DNA from: Agelaius tricolor | Taxonomy: Eukaryota > Chordata > Aves > Passeriformes > Icteridae | Direction: 5' to 3' | NCBI GenBank assembly: GCA_023055355.1 | Contig: JALJCS010000002.1 | Coordinates: 83,911,001 to 83,975,000 of the forward strand | DNA length: 64,000 bases | Shown: one piece after another, positions 27,031-34,559 of the stretch | Numbering within the stretch: the stretch's first letter is position 1 | Layout: every line of letters starts with the position of its first letter | Translations under genes and position numbers: made by a program | The notes under the pieces: model-generated | The model's database searches: none | What the model saw: only the letters and a program-made list of their open reading frames with translations | Told to the model about the DNA's origin: nothing

Positions 27031-30000
27031 TTAAAGAGTCTGACGGCGCTTCCTCCTCCAGCAGGCACTGGCTACCTGTGTTGCAGCTTTGTCCTTTGAC
27101 ACCTTAGGAATGTACGGTCTCACCCACCTGGAGGGGATCCATCTCAAGCCTGAGGGAGTGGATACGCACGCATATCCCCTACCCCAGACTACGAGCTCAT
27201 GGGGCCCCTCTATTTTCCAAGTTTCAGGGTCCTTTATGAGGACTGGCGGACGGACTTTTAATTTGTGCTGACTGTTCTCGTTAAAATGTCTTACAATAGG
27301 TGGGTTAAGGTTTTCAAAGGTACAGTTCAAAAAGTTCAGTGTGAACAGCGCTTTGGACAGCTGGATTTGAGGGGTCTCTGTTTTCATCACTTCACGTTGT
27401 CGGTGAAGAACCTTTTTTAGATTCTGATGGGCTCTCTCCACCACAGCTTGGCCTGTCGGGGAATAGGGGATGCCTGTTTTGTGTTCTATTCCCCATTGCT
27501 GCAGGAAGCTCTGAAGGTCTTTGGACTTGTACGCTGGGCCATTGTCTGTTTTGATGACCTTAGGGATTCCTAATGTGGAAAAGGCTTGCATGAAATGCTT
27601 CTTTACCTCACTGGCCTTCTCCCCTGTGTGGGCAGAAGCATAGATGGCACCAGAAAAGGTATCCACGGAGACGTGGACATATTTAAATCTGCCAAATGAT
27701 GGGATGTGGGTTACATCTGTCTGCCACACTTCGCAGCTCTGCAAGCCCCTAGGGTTTGCACCTGCACTTAAGGTAGGTAGTGACTGATTTTGACAAGAAG
27801 GGCAGGTGGCTACGATGGCCTGGGCTTGTTTGTGCTTCAGATGGAATTGTCGGACCAAGGCAGGTGCATTCTGATGAAAAAATTGATGACTGATCTTTGC
27901 TTGTTGGAATACCTCTGGGAGCGGGGCCATCTTGGCTGTAGCCGCAAGGGCATCAGCTTTCCGGTTACCTTCTGCAATGAACCCCGGCAGGTCTGTGTGT
28001 GACCTAACATGCATCACATAAAATGGGTGTTCTCGGCCAGAAATAATTCTTACTAACTTAGAAAGTAATTCATATAAAGGAATGTTGGAAACTTCTTGCA
28101 ACACAGCATTCTCTGCCCTAGACACTACACCTGCAACATAAGCTGAATCAGTAACCACATTTAAAGGCTCAGGAAACTTCTCAAAAGCTCTGACTACAGC
28201 GGCCAACTCAGCAATTTGGGGTGATCCTTCCACCTTGGCAATATCTGCTTCCCACTGTTGAGTTTGGGGATCTTTCCAAGTTACCACTGACTTGTGAGAC
28301 GCACCAGACGCATCAGTAAAAACTGTCAGTGCTTTTAGAGGTGTCCTGCTCTGAATACTTGTCAGTGATAATGAAAACTGAACATCTGAGTTGAAAATTT
28401 TGTGGGCCGGTCTGTGAATTGAAATTTGGCCTGTGTAGCTATCTAGGGCTAATTGCAAGGCTTCATTCTCTTGATAAAATTGCTCTAGCATTGCTTGAGA
28501 CAAATGGCCTGATTTCAGGTTTAAGGAAATGTAAATGCAGTCAAAGTCACACCCTGCCAATTCTCTGATCCGAATCCTTGCTTTCCGGATCAATTCTGCC
28601 ATCAGCTCTTGTGGCATTGTCATCCTTTTTGACCTGTTGTGACTGAGAAAGACCCACTCTATAATTAAGAGGGGATCTTTCTTGACCTGGTCCTTTTTCT
28701 TTGCCTGGACAGTTTCCCACTGAAAAATCATACCATGGAGATGTGGCAATTTGCCTAAGATGATAAATTTGAAGGGGAGACCCTGCTGGCACCTGTGGGC
28801 CTGTCTAGTAGACATGATTTCCTGAACTTTCTCCAGTGCGGTTTTCGCTTCCTGGGTGAGGGTCCTAGGAGCACTAAGGTCATCTCCCCCTTTTAACAAA
28901 TTGAAAAGGGGGGCTAGGTCTTCGGTGGAAATGCCTAGCCAAGGTCTCACCCAATTTAAGGATCCACAGAGTTGATGGAGATCCGCTAAGGTTTTGATAT
29001 CATGTTTGATAGTCAATTTTTGCGGCACAATGGTCCGCTTTCCAATTTCAAGGCCCAGGTACTTCCAAGGTGGCATCTTTTGAATCTTTTCTTCTTGGAG
29101 CTCGAACCCTGCAGCAACCAATGCATTGATTGTCAGGTCAAGTGTGTGAGTAAGCATGTCATCACTTGGGGCACACACCAGGATGTCATCCATGTAGTGC
29201 AGGATGATGGAATCTCCTGCAGCTTCACGGACTGGAGACAACAAGGAAGAGACATACCTCTGGCAAATCACAGGACTGACTTTCAGTCCCTGAGGGAGGA
29301 CGGTCCAATGGTATCTCTTCATTGGGGCCTCCAGGTTAATGGTGGGAACCGAAAAGGCAAAACGCGGAGCATCGTCAGGATGTAGGGGAATGTGAAAAAA
29401 ACAATCTTTGATGTCAATTACAGCTAAAGACCAATTTTGTGGAAGCATGCTTGGGGAGGGCATCCCTGGTTGTAGGGAGCCCATGTCCTCAATAACGTTG
29501 TTGATTTGACGGAGGTCATGGAGTAGTCTCCACTTGTCTTTGTTTGGTTTTTTAATGACAAAGACAGGCGAATTCCACGGCGACGTGGTCTCCACAATGT
29601 GACCTTTTTCTAACTGCTCTTGTACAAGTTCTTCAAGCGCCTTTAATTTGGTTTTGTTGAGCGGCCACTGAACTACCCTTATTGGAGTATCAGTTTTCCA
29701 AATCAATTTTTGGGCGTGGCGCACCTCAGCGACCGCTCCCCGAAAAACCTGCGGGTTTTCTGGGATGTCAATTGTGGTTCCCCATTGAACCATTAAATCT
29801 CTGCCCCAGAGGGGCTCTGTGTAGTCTAAAACAAACGGGCGAATGGAAGCCATTTTGCCATTGGGTCCCTCAATTTGAACAACGTTTTTTGACTGTCTTG
29901 CCAATTGAATTCCCCCTACACCTTGCACGTGTCCTGCTACGTTTTGCAATTCCCAGTGTGATGGCCACTCTTTAGATGGAATAATCGTGACATCTGCTCC

Positions 30001-30660
30001 AGTATCTAAAAGTCCTTGTATGGACTTGTACTCGCCACCACGGTGTAAGCCACATGATAGCTTGGGTTTTTCTTTTCCCAATACCTGAGTCCAGCAGACA
30101 TTGGGAAGGAGTTTACCTCTGAGGGTATTTGCTTGCTCCTGGTCCCATGGAGGCTCAGGTACTGGGATGGCTTGGGCTATGATTTGGCCTTTGGGCAAGT
30201 ACACGGGTGGATGAGTACAGTGAAGCCATATGACAAATTGTTTCGGGTCTGATGATATGAGACCCGGAGGAATAATAATTTCTTGGGGTGTGTGTTTTGT
30301 GTCCCCAAGGACGACATACTTACTGTGACGCTTCTGGCAAAGCTGTGTCCAAGTACCTGGTTGTTCAGGGTTAACAGATATGAAATGCCAGTTAGTGTCT
30401 CTGAGATGAAGAGGTTCGGTCAACGCCAGCCTGTAAGGATTATGTGAAGAGTCAGTGGTTAAAATTGGTCTGGGATTATTCCAATGAACTGAATGTTCTG
30501 TTTTGTTCAAAGCCAGTGCCTCGCTTGGCACCGATACATCTTTTACACTAGATTTCTTTTCCCTCCCCCGTACTTGAATTGAGCCCACCCTATTTTTGTC
30601 ATAGCGCTGGGGAAAGGAGCGCTCTTTACTCAGTTTTTTGAGAGGTGGTCCTTTGGGCAA
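27031..30660 (-). CDS. pol: Pro-Pol polyprotein (protease, RT, RNase H, integrase)
   Basis: Made as Gag-Pro-Pol by -1 frameshifting; residues are counted from the TTG at 30660, which is not a true start. Order: a segment at 74-170 weakly like a retroviral dUTPase, ending in PKGQIIAQAI; aspartic protease at about 200-295 with LDTGAD (catalytic D219) and GRDL near 287; reverse transcriptase at about 310-610 with D416 and YMDD at 489-492; RNase H at about 776-910 with D783, E818, D838 and D903; integrase from about 910 with zinc ligands H925, H929, C953, C956, catalytic D982, D1039, E1075 (35 residues between the last two), and a tryptophan-rich C-terminal domain. It ends in a basic tail, WRRKRRQTL. 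There is no G-patch after the protease and no frame change between pro and pol, unlike typical betaretroviruses. No stop codons or missing catalytic residues. Confidence 0.96.
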   Translation of the reverse strand: MPKGPPLKKLSKERSFPQRYDKNRVGSIQVRGREKKSSVKDVSVPSEALALNKTEHSVHWNNPRPILTTDSSHNPYRLALTEPLHLRDTNWHFISVNPEQPGTWTQLCQKRHSKYVVLGDTKHTPQEIIIPPGLISSDPKQFVIWLHCTHPPVYLPKGQIIAQAIPVPEPPWDQEQANTLRGKLLPNVCWTQVLGKEKPKLSCGLHRGGEYKSIQGLLDTGADVTIIPSKEWPSHWELQNVAGHVQGVGGIQLARQSKNVVQIEGPNGKMASIRPFVLDYTEPLWGRDLMVQWGTTIDIPENPQVFRGAVAEVRHAQKLIWKTDTPIRVVQWPLNKTKLKALEELVQEQLEKGHIVETTSPWNSPVFVIKKPNKDKWRLLHDLRQINNVIEDMGSLQPGMPSPSMLPQNWSLAVIDIKDCFFHIPLHPDDAPRFAFSVPTINLEAPMKRYHWTVLPQGLKVSPVICQRYVSSLLSPVREAAGDSIILHYMDDILVCAPSDDMLTHTLDLTINALVAAGFELQEEKIQKMPPWKYLGLEIGKRTIVPQKLTIKHDIKTLADLHQLCGSLNWVRPWLGISTEDLAPLFNLLKGGDDLSAPRTLTQEAKTALEKVQEIMSTRQAHRCQQGLPFKFIILGKLPHLHGMIFQWETVQAKKKDQVKKDPLLIIEWVFLSHNRSKRMTMPQELMAELIRKARIRIRELAGCDFDCIYISLNLKSGHLSQAMLEQFYQENEALQLALDSYTGQISIHRPAHKIFNSDVQFSLSLTSIQSRTPLKALTVFTDASGASHKSVVTWKDPQTQQWEADIAKVEGSPQIAELAAVVRAFEKFPEPLNVVTDSAYVAGVVSRAENAVLQEVSNIPLYELLSKLVRIISGREHPFYVMHVRSHTDLPGFIAEGNRKADALAATAKMAPLPEVFQQAKISHQFFHQNAPALVRQFHLKHKQAQAIVATCPSCQNQSLPTLSAGANPRGLQSCEVWQTDVTHIPSFGRFKYVHVSVDTFSGAIYASAHTGEKASEVKKHFMQAFSTLGIPKVIKTDNGPAYKSKDLQSFLQQWGIEHKTGIPYSPTGQAVVERAHQNLKKVLHRQREVMKTETPQIQLSKALFTLNFLNCTFENLNPPIVRHFNENSQHKLKVRPPVLIKDPETWKIEGPHELVVWGRGYACVSTPSGLRWIPSRWVRPYIPKVSKDKAATQVASACWRRKRRQTL

Positions 30661-32468
30661 TTCTGGTTTTTAAGCATATTGTATTTAAAGTCTAAAAACT
30701 GCTTTTTCAGAGGGCAGCCAGGCATCCAATGCCCCAACTTCCCACAAAGATGGCAAGGTCTATTAGAGCTGGAGATTCTCTCTTGTGGCATCGCGACATG
30801 CTGGAGCTGGCTGGTAAATGGTGGCTCAGGGGTTTCCACTGCAGCAATCCTCCTCTGTGGTTTTGGTCTCTCGTCGTGGTCAGCGAGGGTAATGGTAACT
30901 TTCCTCTCACACACTTCAAGCATGGCCTGCAGCGTAGGCGTTGGGTCAAGAGGCAGGCTGAGGATAGCAGCTTTGCACTTCTCATTGGCATTTTCTTTAG
31001 CAATTTCGGTGAGGATTTCCATCCTGGCTCCTTCATTCTGAACTTGCAATTCAACAGCTTTTCTCAACCTTTCCACAAAACTCAAAAAGGACTCAGATGG
31101 AGATTGTGTTATTTTCAAATAATTTTCAATTGGAATACTAGGACGGAGCCCAAAGAAAGCTTTCTCAGCTGCTCTAGCACCTTCTCTGAAAGCCCTTGTG
31201 GGAATGCTTTCTGCCTGGATCACGCTGTCTTCCCAACCTCCCTGTCCACAGAGGTGATCGAGGGATAACATATTACCATAAACATCACGAGCAGTAGCTT
31301 CATCAGCCCACAGAGCTGGTAAAATTGCTCTCAATCCTTTTTGCCATGCAACATCCCACAAGAGATATTCAGAAGAGGATAACAGGCAGGAAAAAAGGTG
31401 TTTTATATCAGCAGGGGTTAAAATGTGAGCGAATAATGTAGCTTTAAGGAGCCCTCTAAAATATTCACTTGATCTCCCAAAATCTTTTTGGGCTTTGGCT
31501 AGTTCTTTAACAGAATCAACAGAAAGGGGGCTATAATTTGGCTGGAATGCCCCGGTGGCATCTGGAATATATGAGACAGGGGCAGCAGAAAAGGACTGTG
31601 CTGTTTCCGGGTTGTGACTCCCAGCGACAGCGTCTCTTATTACACTGCCCTGAGGGCCGGAGGGCGGGCCGTGGGGGGGGCGGAGGGAGCCCGCGGCGGG
31701 CGGGCAGAGCTCTGAGGGGGCGGGGGCGGCCGGGGCCAGAGCGGGAGGGGCGGCCGGGGCCGGGGGAGGAGACGGGGGAAGGGCGGGAGGGCGGGTTTCG
31801 GGGGCGGGGTGCTCCGAGCAGAATGGGTTGTTGGGAGAGCGAAAGGGATTATGGGAAAGAGAGGAAACCACCATTGCCACGTGGTGTCCGCCATTATGGT
31901 CCGGGGAAGTTACCGGGCGCGTCTCAGGGGTACCAAGGCGGGCACAAAGGTTGTGAGACACGGTATTATAACTTGTGGAAGCAGGGGGGAGGGTGGGATT
32001 TCGGGAATTCAGGGCAGAAGTGTCCGGGTTGGAGACAGGGAACTTCTGGGGGGGAGCAGGGGTTTGTGCAGGGGCTGGGAGTGGGGAAAGGGGGGTGGGG
32101 GAGAGAGAACCGAACTCGGAGGGGGGTAGATCGGGTTTCTGGGGAACAGAGATATTGAAACTGTTGCCGGATGGCTGTTCTTGCATTTTTAAATTAAATT
32201 TTACAACATTTCTTATCTGCAGGGCTAAAAAAGCAAATTTTGACGGAGAGGTGTCTCCTGCTTTCCCTGCCTTCAATAATTCACTGCCAATTTTGTCCCA
32301 AAAAGCCAAATCACTGAGATTTTCAGTGGACACGTCAGGGAAGTGAAGGAAAAGCCATCTGACGAACTGTTTAACATCTGTTTTTGAAAATCGGATTTTT
32401 TCACTCTTAAGAATGTTTAAGAGATGATAATAGACACCCTTGTGAGATACAGAAAGCCTAGCACCCAT
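30630..32468 (-). CDS. gag: Gag polyprotein (612 aa)
   Basis: Encodes the structural polyprotein that assembles the virion at the membrane. The start is set at the ATG at 32468 rather than a TTG ten codons upstream: it has A at -3 and G at +4 and yields MGARLS, an N-myristoylation signal. Order: matrix (about 1-95, resembling the betaretroviral p10 type); a long proline/alanine-rich linker (about 100-274, densest 221-274); capsid from about 310, with a major homology region at 455-468 (Q, E, F, R, L positions kept); nucleocapsid with one CCHC knuckle, CHLCGKLGHWMPGC, at 572-585. Most alpha- and betaretroviruses have two knuckles. I see no clear PPxY, PTAP/PSAP or YPxL late motif. The frame closes with TCA AAA AAC TGA, a slippery site against the stop. 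No internal stops. Confidence 0.95.
   Translation of the reverse strand: MGARLSVSHKGVYYHLLNILKSEKIRFSKTDVKQFVRWLFLHFPDVSTENLSDLAFWDKIGSELLKAGKAGDTSPSKFAFLALQIRNVVKFNLKMQEQPSGNSFNISVPQKPDLPPSEFGSLSPTPLSPLPAPAQTPAPPQKFPVSNPDTSALNSRNPTLPPASTSYNTVSHNLCARLGTPETRPVTSPDHNGGHHVAMVVSSLSHNPFRSPNNPFCSEHPAPETRPPALPPSPPPAPAAPPALAPAAPAPSELCPPAAGSLRPPHGPPSGPQGSVIRDAVAGSHNPETAQSFSAAPVSYIPDATGAFQPNYSPLSVDSVKELAKAQKDFGRSSEYFRGLLKATLFAHILTPADIKHLFSCLLSSSEYLLWDVAWQKGLRAILPALWADEATARDVYGNMLSLDHLCGQGGWEDSVIQAESIPTRAFREGARAAEKAFFGLRPSIPIENYLKITQSPSESFLSFVERLRKAVELQVQNEGARMEILTEIAKENANEKCKAAILSLPLDPTPTLQAMLEVCERKVTITLADHDERPKPQRRIAAVETPEPPFTSQLQHVAMPQERISSSNRPCHLCGKLGHWMPGCPLKKQFLDFKYNMLKNQNCPKDHLSKN
30633..30639 (-). 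promoter_or_regulatory. -1 ribosomal frameshift site A AAA AAC
   Basis: The heptamer sits in the gag frame as A AAA AAC, with the gag TGA as the very next codon. pro-pol is in the -1 frame and has a TAA at 30672-30670 and no AUG in the 40-nt overlap, so frameshifting is required. After a 9-nt spacer comes AGCGCT (30623-30618), a 9-nt loop, and AGCGCT again (30608-30603), a 6-bp hairpin. Loop bases UUUCCC could pair with GGGAAA at 30563-30558 to make a pseudoknot. The heptamer is of the type used at betaretroviral gag/pro junctions. The structure was judged by eye. Confidence 0.85.
31640..31830 (+). other. GC-extreme, G-run-rich segment within gag
   Basis: The plus strand (antisense to gag) carries many closely spaced GGG-GGGGG runs with very few A/T. 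In the sense direction it encodes the proline/alanine-rich Gag linker. The plus strand could form G-quadruplexes; the viral RNA would be C-rich here. It explains the long antisense frames seen in this stretch. Confidence 0.7.
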
Positions 32469-32657
32469 TTTGGCTCTGATTTTAAATTTGTATCTCAAAT
32501 TTCAGCAACCCAGGTGGGGGGGGGAGGAGAAAAGCCTACAGCTGGCAGCCTGCCCACAATAGAGAGAAAAAAAACTTCAGCCCTCCGCGGCAGGGCTGAG
32601 AACAAAGGGCAGGGAAACACCCCCTCCCAAAGAGGGGAAAAACAAGAGAAGGGTAAA

Positions 32658-32664
32658 ACTTACC
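32658..32664 (-). promoter_or_regulatory. Putative major splice donor
   Basis: Minus strand TTG|GTAAGT, with the intron starting at 32663. It fits the donor consensus well and lies between the primer site and gag, the usual place for a retroviral major donor. Pairing it with the acceptor at 26981 would yield env mRNA. Confidence 0.65.
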
Positions 32665-32740
32665 AATCCAACTGCAGGAGAGGGGAACGAAAAAGCCTGG
32701 GATGTTGATTTCCACCTAAAGCTGACTTCTTAGGGTACAT
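32660..32740 (-). CDS. Leader uORF, 26 codons
   Basis: The only AUG I find between the inferred cap site and the gag start. It opens at 32740 and reads 26 codons to a TAA at 32662-32660. That stop is formed by the bases of the splice donor GTAAGT itself. In spliced env RNA the frame would cross the junction and end at a TGA ahead of the env AUG. The AUG context is weak (C at -3), so scanning past it is plausible. Leader uORFs are known in other retroviruses. Whether this one is translated is unknown. Confidence 0.35.
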   Translation of the reverse strand: MYPKKSALGGNQHPRLFRSPLLQLDW

Positions 32741-32886
32741 AAGAAGCTCCCAGCTTCGTCCACAGGAGAGCAACTCACTAAAACGGAGTTTTTTCTTTCC
32801 TGAGGTAGCTTGCCGGCCGAAGGCTTATCGAACAGACTGAAAGTATGTCCGAGCCCCTTTCCGTGGGCTCCTGGAATGGTTCCAGA

Positions 32887-32905
32887 GCCCCACGGCTGGG
32901 CGCCA
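32887..32905 (-). other. Primer binding site, tRNA-Lys type
   Basis: Three nucleotides after the 5' LTR the minus strand reads TGGCGCCCAGCCGTGGGGC. Its first nine bases and last seven match the site complementary to tRNA-Lys(CUU) (the Lys1,2 type used by several betaretroviruses), but one extra base and a substitution lie in the middle. It therefore fits a Lys primer imperfectly, or a host tRNA isodecoder with a slightly different acceptor stem. Confidence 0.8.
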
Positions 32906-32908
32906 AGC

Positions 32909-33566
32909 TGTCCCAGTCTCTCTGCAAGCCTCTCGAGTCCCTGGGCCTTACCCGGGTCGGCAGAGAGTGGGGGGGGTAGCCCCACCACGGCCGACTGCGG
33001 GGAGACACTCTCTGTGCCCCGAGGGTGCTGAGGGCACTCAGGCTGGTTGCCTTCGTTGCAGCAGAGACGACCGAGACGTCGGTGGAAGAGGAAAGGGGCC
33101 GACTCCCAGCAGGGGATATTCCAAGGTTTTATTAAGGAGTCCCGAGGGAGCTCCTATACCTCAGGGGGTCCTCCTGCCGAGAGCGCTGGGGGATGTTCGA
33201 AGCTTACATTTAAAGGGGGGAGGAAACTAACATAGATAAAATCCTACTGACCAATAGGTATCTCTGGGGGATGGGTGCTGGGGGGACAGACATACAAAGC
33301 AGAGTATGGGGCAGGACTTGGGGGGTTGACCCTTGGCCCCTGGCTAATCACTCGACAACTTGGACCGAAACTTCTCGGTAGGGGGCTGGGATGCCGAGGT
33401 GACTGGCAGAGAGCCAGGGTGGGGGTTTTGGAGATCTTATCCCAGGAAAGGGATAACACAAAAGGAGGGGGGGGGGTGCAGTCTGGGATAAACCATTTGG
33501 GAAAAACATGGGAATACAAAACCAACTACTTCAAGGTATTACAAAATATAAGAACGCACTACAACA
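32909..33566 (-). repeat. 5' LTR of the provirus (658 bp)
   Basis: On the minus strand it begins TGTTGTAG and ends GGGACA. Reading in the viral sense: a U3 with a C-run (10 C), an inverted CCAAT box (33251-33255), a TATA-like TTTAAA (33209-33214), then AATAAA (33133-33128) about 76 nt downstream, and a CpG-rich U5 of roughly 200 nt. The short TATA-to-AATAAA spacing implies a short R. This copy would drive transcription. It is followed by the primer binding site after three nucleotides. It matches the 3' LTR at every position except the length of the homopolymer. Confidence 0.95.
33209..33255 (-). promoter_or_regulatory. Core promoter of the 5' LTR
   Basis: In the viral sense an ATTGG (inverted CCAAT, 33255-33251) lies about 40 nt ahead of a TATA-like TTTAAA (33214-33209). 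Transcription would begin some 25-30 nt downstream, near 33180, placing the AATAAA at 33133-33128 inside R. The start site is inferred from spacing only. Confidence 0.6.
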
Positions 33567-33572
33567 TCATGG
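33567..33572. repeat. Target site duplication, right copy
   Basis: Reads tcatgg immediately after the CA terminus of the right LTR and matches the left copy exactly. Lack of divergence between the copies agrees with a young insertion and argues against LTR recombination with another locus. Confidence 0.93.
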
Positions 33573-33627
33573 AGCCCACAGTTCCTGTAATGAACATTAG
33601 GCACACAACTGTAGTGTTTATGTCAGC

Positions 33628-33996
33628 CTGGAAAAGAGAAGGCTCTGGGGTGACCTAATTGCAACCTTCCAGTACTTACAAAAAACATGGAGAGAGACTG
33701 TTTGTAAGGGCATGCAGTCACAGGACAGCAGGGAATGACTTTACTCTGGAATAGAGTAGGCTTAGGTTAGATATTAGGAAGAAATATCTTCACCCTTAGA
33801 ACTGTGAGGCACTGGAACGCATCACCCAGAGTAGCTGTGGATGCCCTATCCCTGGAAGTTTTCAAAGCCAGATTGGATGGGGTTCTGAAAAACCTGGTAT
33901 ACTGGAAGGTGTCTCTGATGGTGGCAGAGGGCTTAGAACTAGAAGATCTTTGTGGTCCCTTCCAACCCACAACAATTTTTAGATTCTGTGGTAGAT
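33628..33996 (+). mobile_element. CR1 LINE fragment (3' part)
   Basis: Begins gtcagcctggaaaagagaag, passes ttaggttagatattaggaag and agctgtggatgccctatccc, and ends cccttccaacccacaac then agattctgtgg, closely following the CR1 3' UTR. It lies 56 bp beyond the provirus duplication and is on the opposite strand to it. Confidence 0.9.
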
Positions 33997-34559
33997 TCCC
34001 TCTGTAGTTACAGGAAATGAGGCACCTTCAGAAGGGAAATCATATAATAGCAATCACCAAAGACTATTGTCATTCTCCCTTTACTTATATGTCAATTTAG
34101 TATGTTTACTGGGGCATTACAACAGATATTTCAAGTTAGATGGCCAAAAGCAGAACAGGAGGGCCAGGTAGGCTACTGTAGACACTTAAGATGATGAATT
34201 CAGAAGAAAGAACTGTAAGAACTGTCCTTAGACCACTGAAAGGTGCTAAATAGCTGTCAAAGTGAAGAAATATTCATGACCATTTCATTAGGAACCTGCC
34301 ATCATAGTTAAACCAGTGTCAACCCACTACAACTCTCCAAAACCGATCGCTTGTGGTGGATATCACATAGGAACCACAGCTACAGAATGTGCAACTCTTT
34401 TGGACTTTGGGCCCATCAAGAGGATGTATGGTGATCTCCATATGCTGATGGAGATCACAGATTCCACTCCCTTCAGAGCAAGGAGAACAAGTTTGGTCTT
34501 CCACATCTCACCTGCAAGTTGGTCATCAACATGGACTCTCCATATCTTTCTTGTGTTGG
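33997..34559. other. No recognised gene; one perfect hairpin
   Basis: Non-coding. Contains an exact 11-bp inverted repeat, gtgatctccat (34431-34441) and atggagatcac (34448-34458), separated by 6 nt. Nothing else is recognised. Confidence 0.6.

Larger units (their letters stand above)
24915..33566 (-). mobile_element. Complete endogenous retrovirus (class II, betaretrovirus-like) provirus
   Basis: An 8.65-kb provirus in reverse orientation with every expected part in order: LTR, primer binding site, leader, gag, pro-pol, env, polypurine tract, LTR. The ends are TG...CA, and the same 6 bp, tcatgg, sits immediately outside both ends, the footprint of integrase-mediated insertion. The two LTRs read identically over about 658 bp apart from one G in a homopolymer. 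gag, pro-pol and env are uninterrupted. A 6-bp duplication, a lysine-type primer site, a betaretroviral style of Gag, and dUTPase-like sequence ahead of the protease point to class II (ERVK-like). The Env looks alpharetrovirus-like. The provirus is clearly richer in GC and CpG than its AT-rich flanks, which fits a recent arrival. Whether it is transcribed or functional cannot be told from sequence. Confidence 0.97.

Noticed and set aside
30640..30669. Independent initiation of pro-pol in the overlap
   Set aside because: No AUG in the pol frame between the TAA at 30672-30670 and the slippery site; frameshifting explains expression better.
30729..31268. 179-codon plus-strand open frame opposite gag
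   Set aside because: Overlaps well-supported gag coding sequence and shows no domain; a shadow frame.
31538..32158. 206-codon open frame on the plus strand, antisense to gag
   Set aside because: It lies over the GC-extreme gag linker where stops are rare, is Gly/Arg-rich, and has no recognisable domain. Most likely a shadow of gag, although antisense retroviral genes exist.
32469..32498. Ten-codon N-terminal extension of Gag from a TTG
   Set aside because: The ATG at 32468 has strong context and gives a myristoylation signal; the upstream TTG would bury it.
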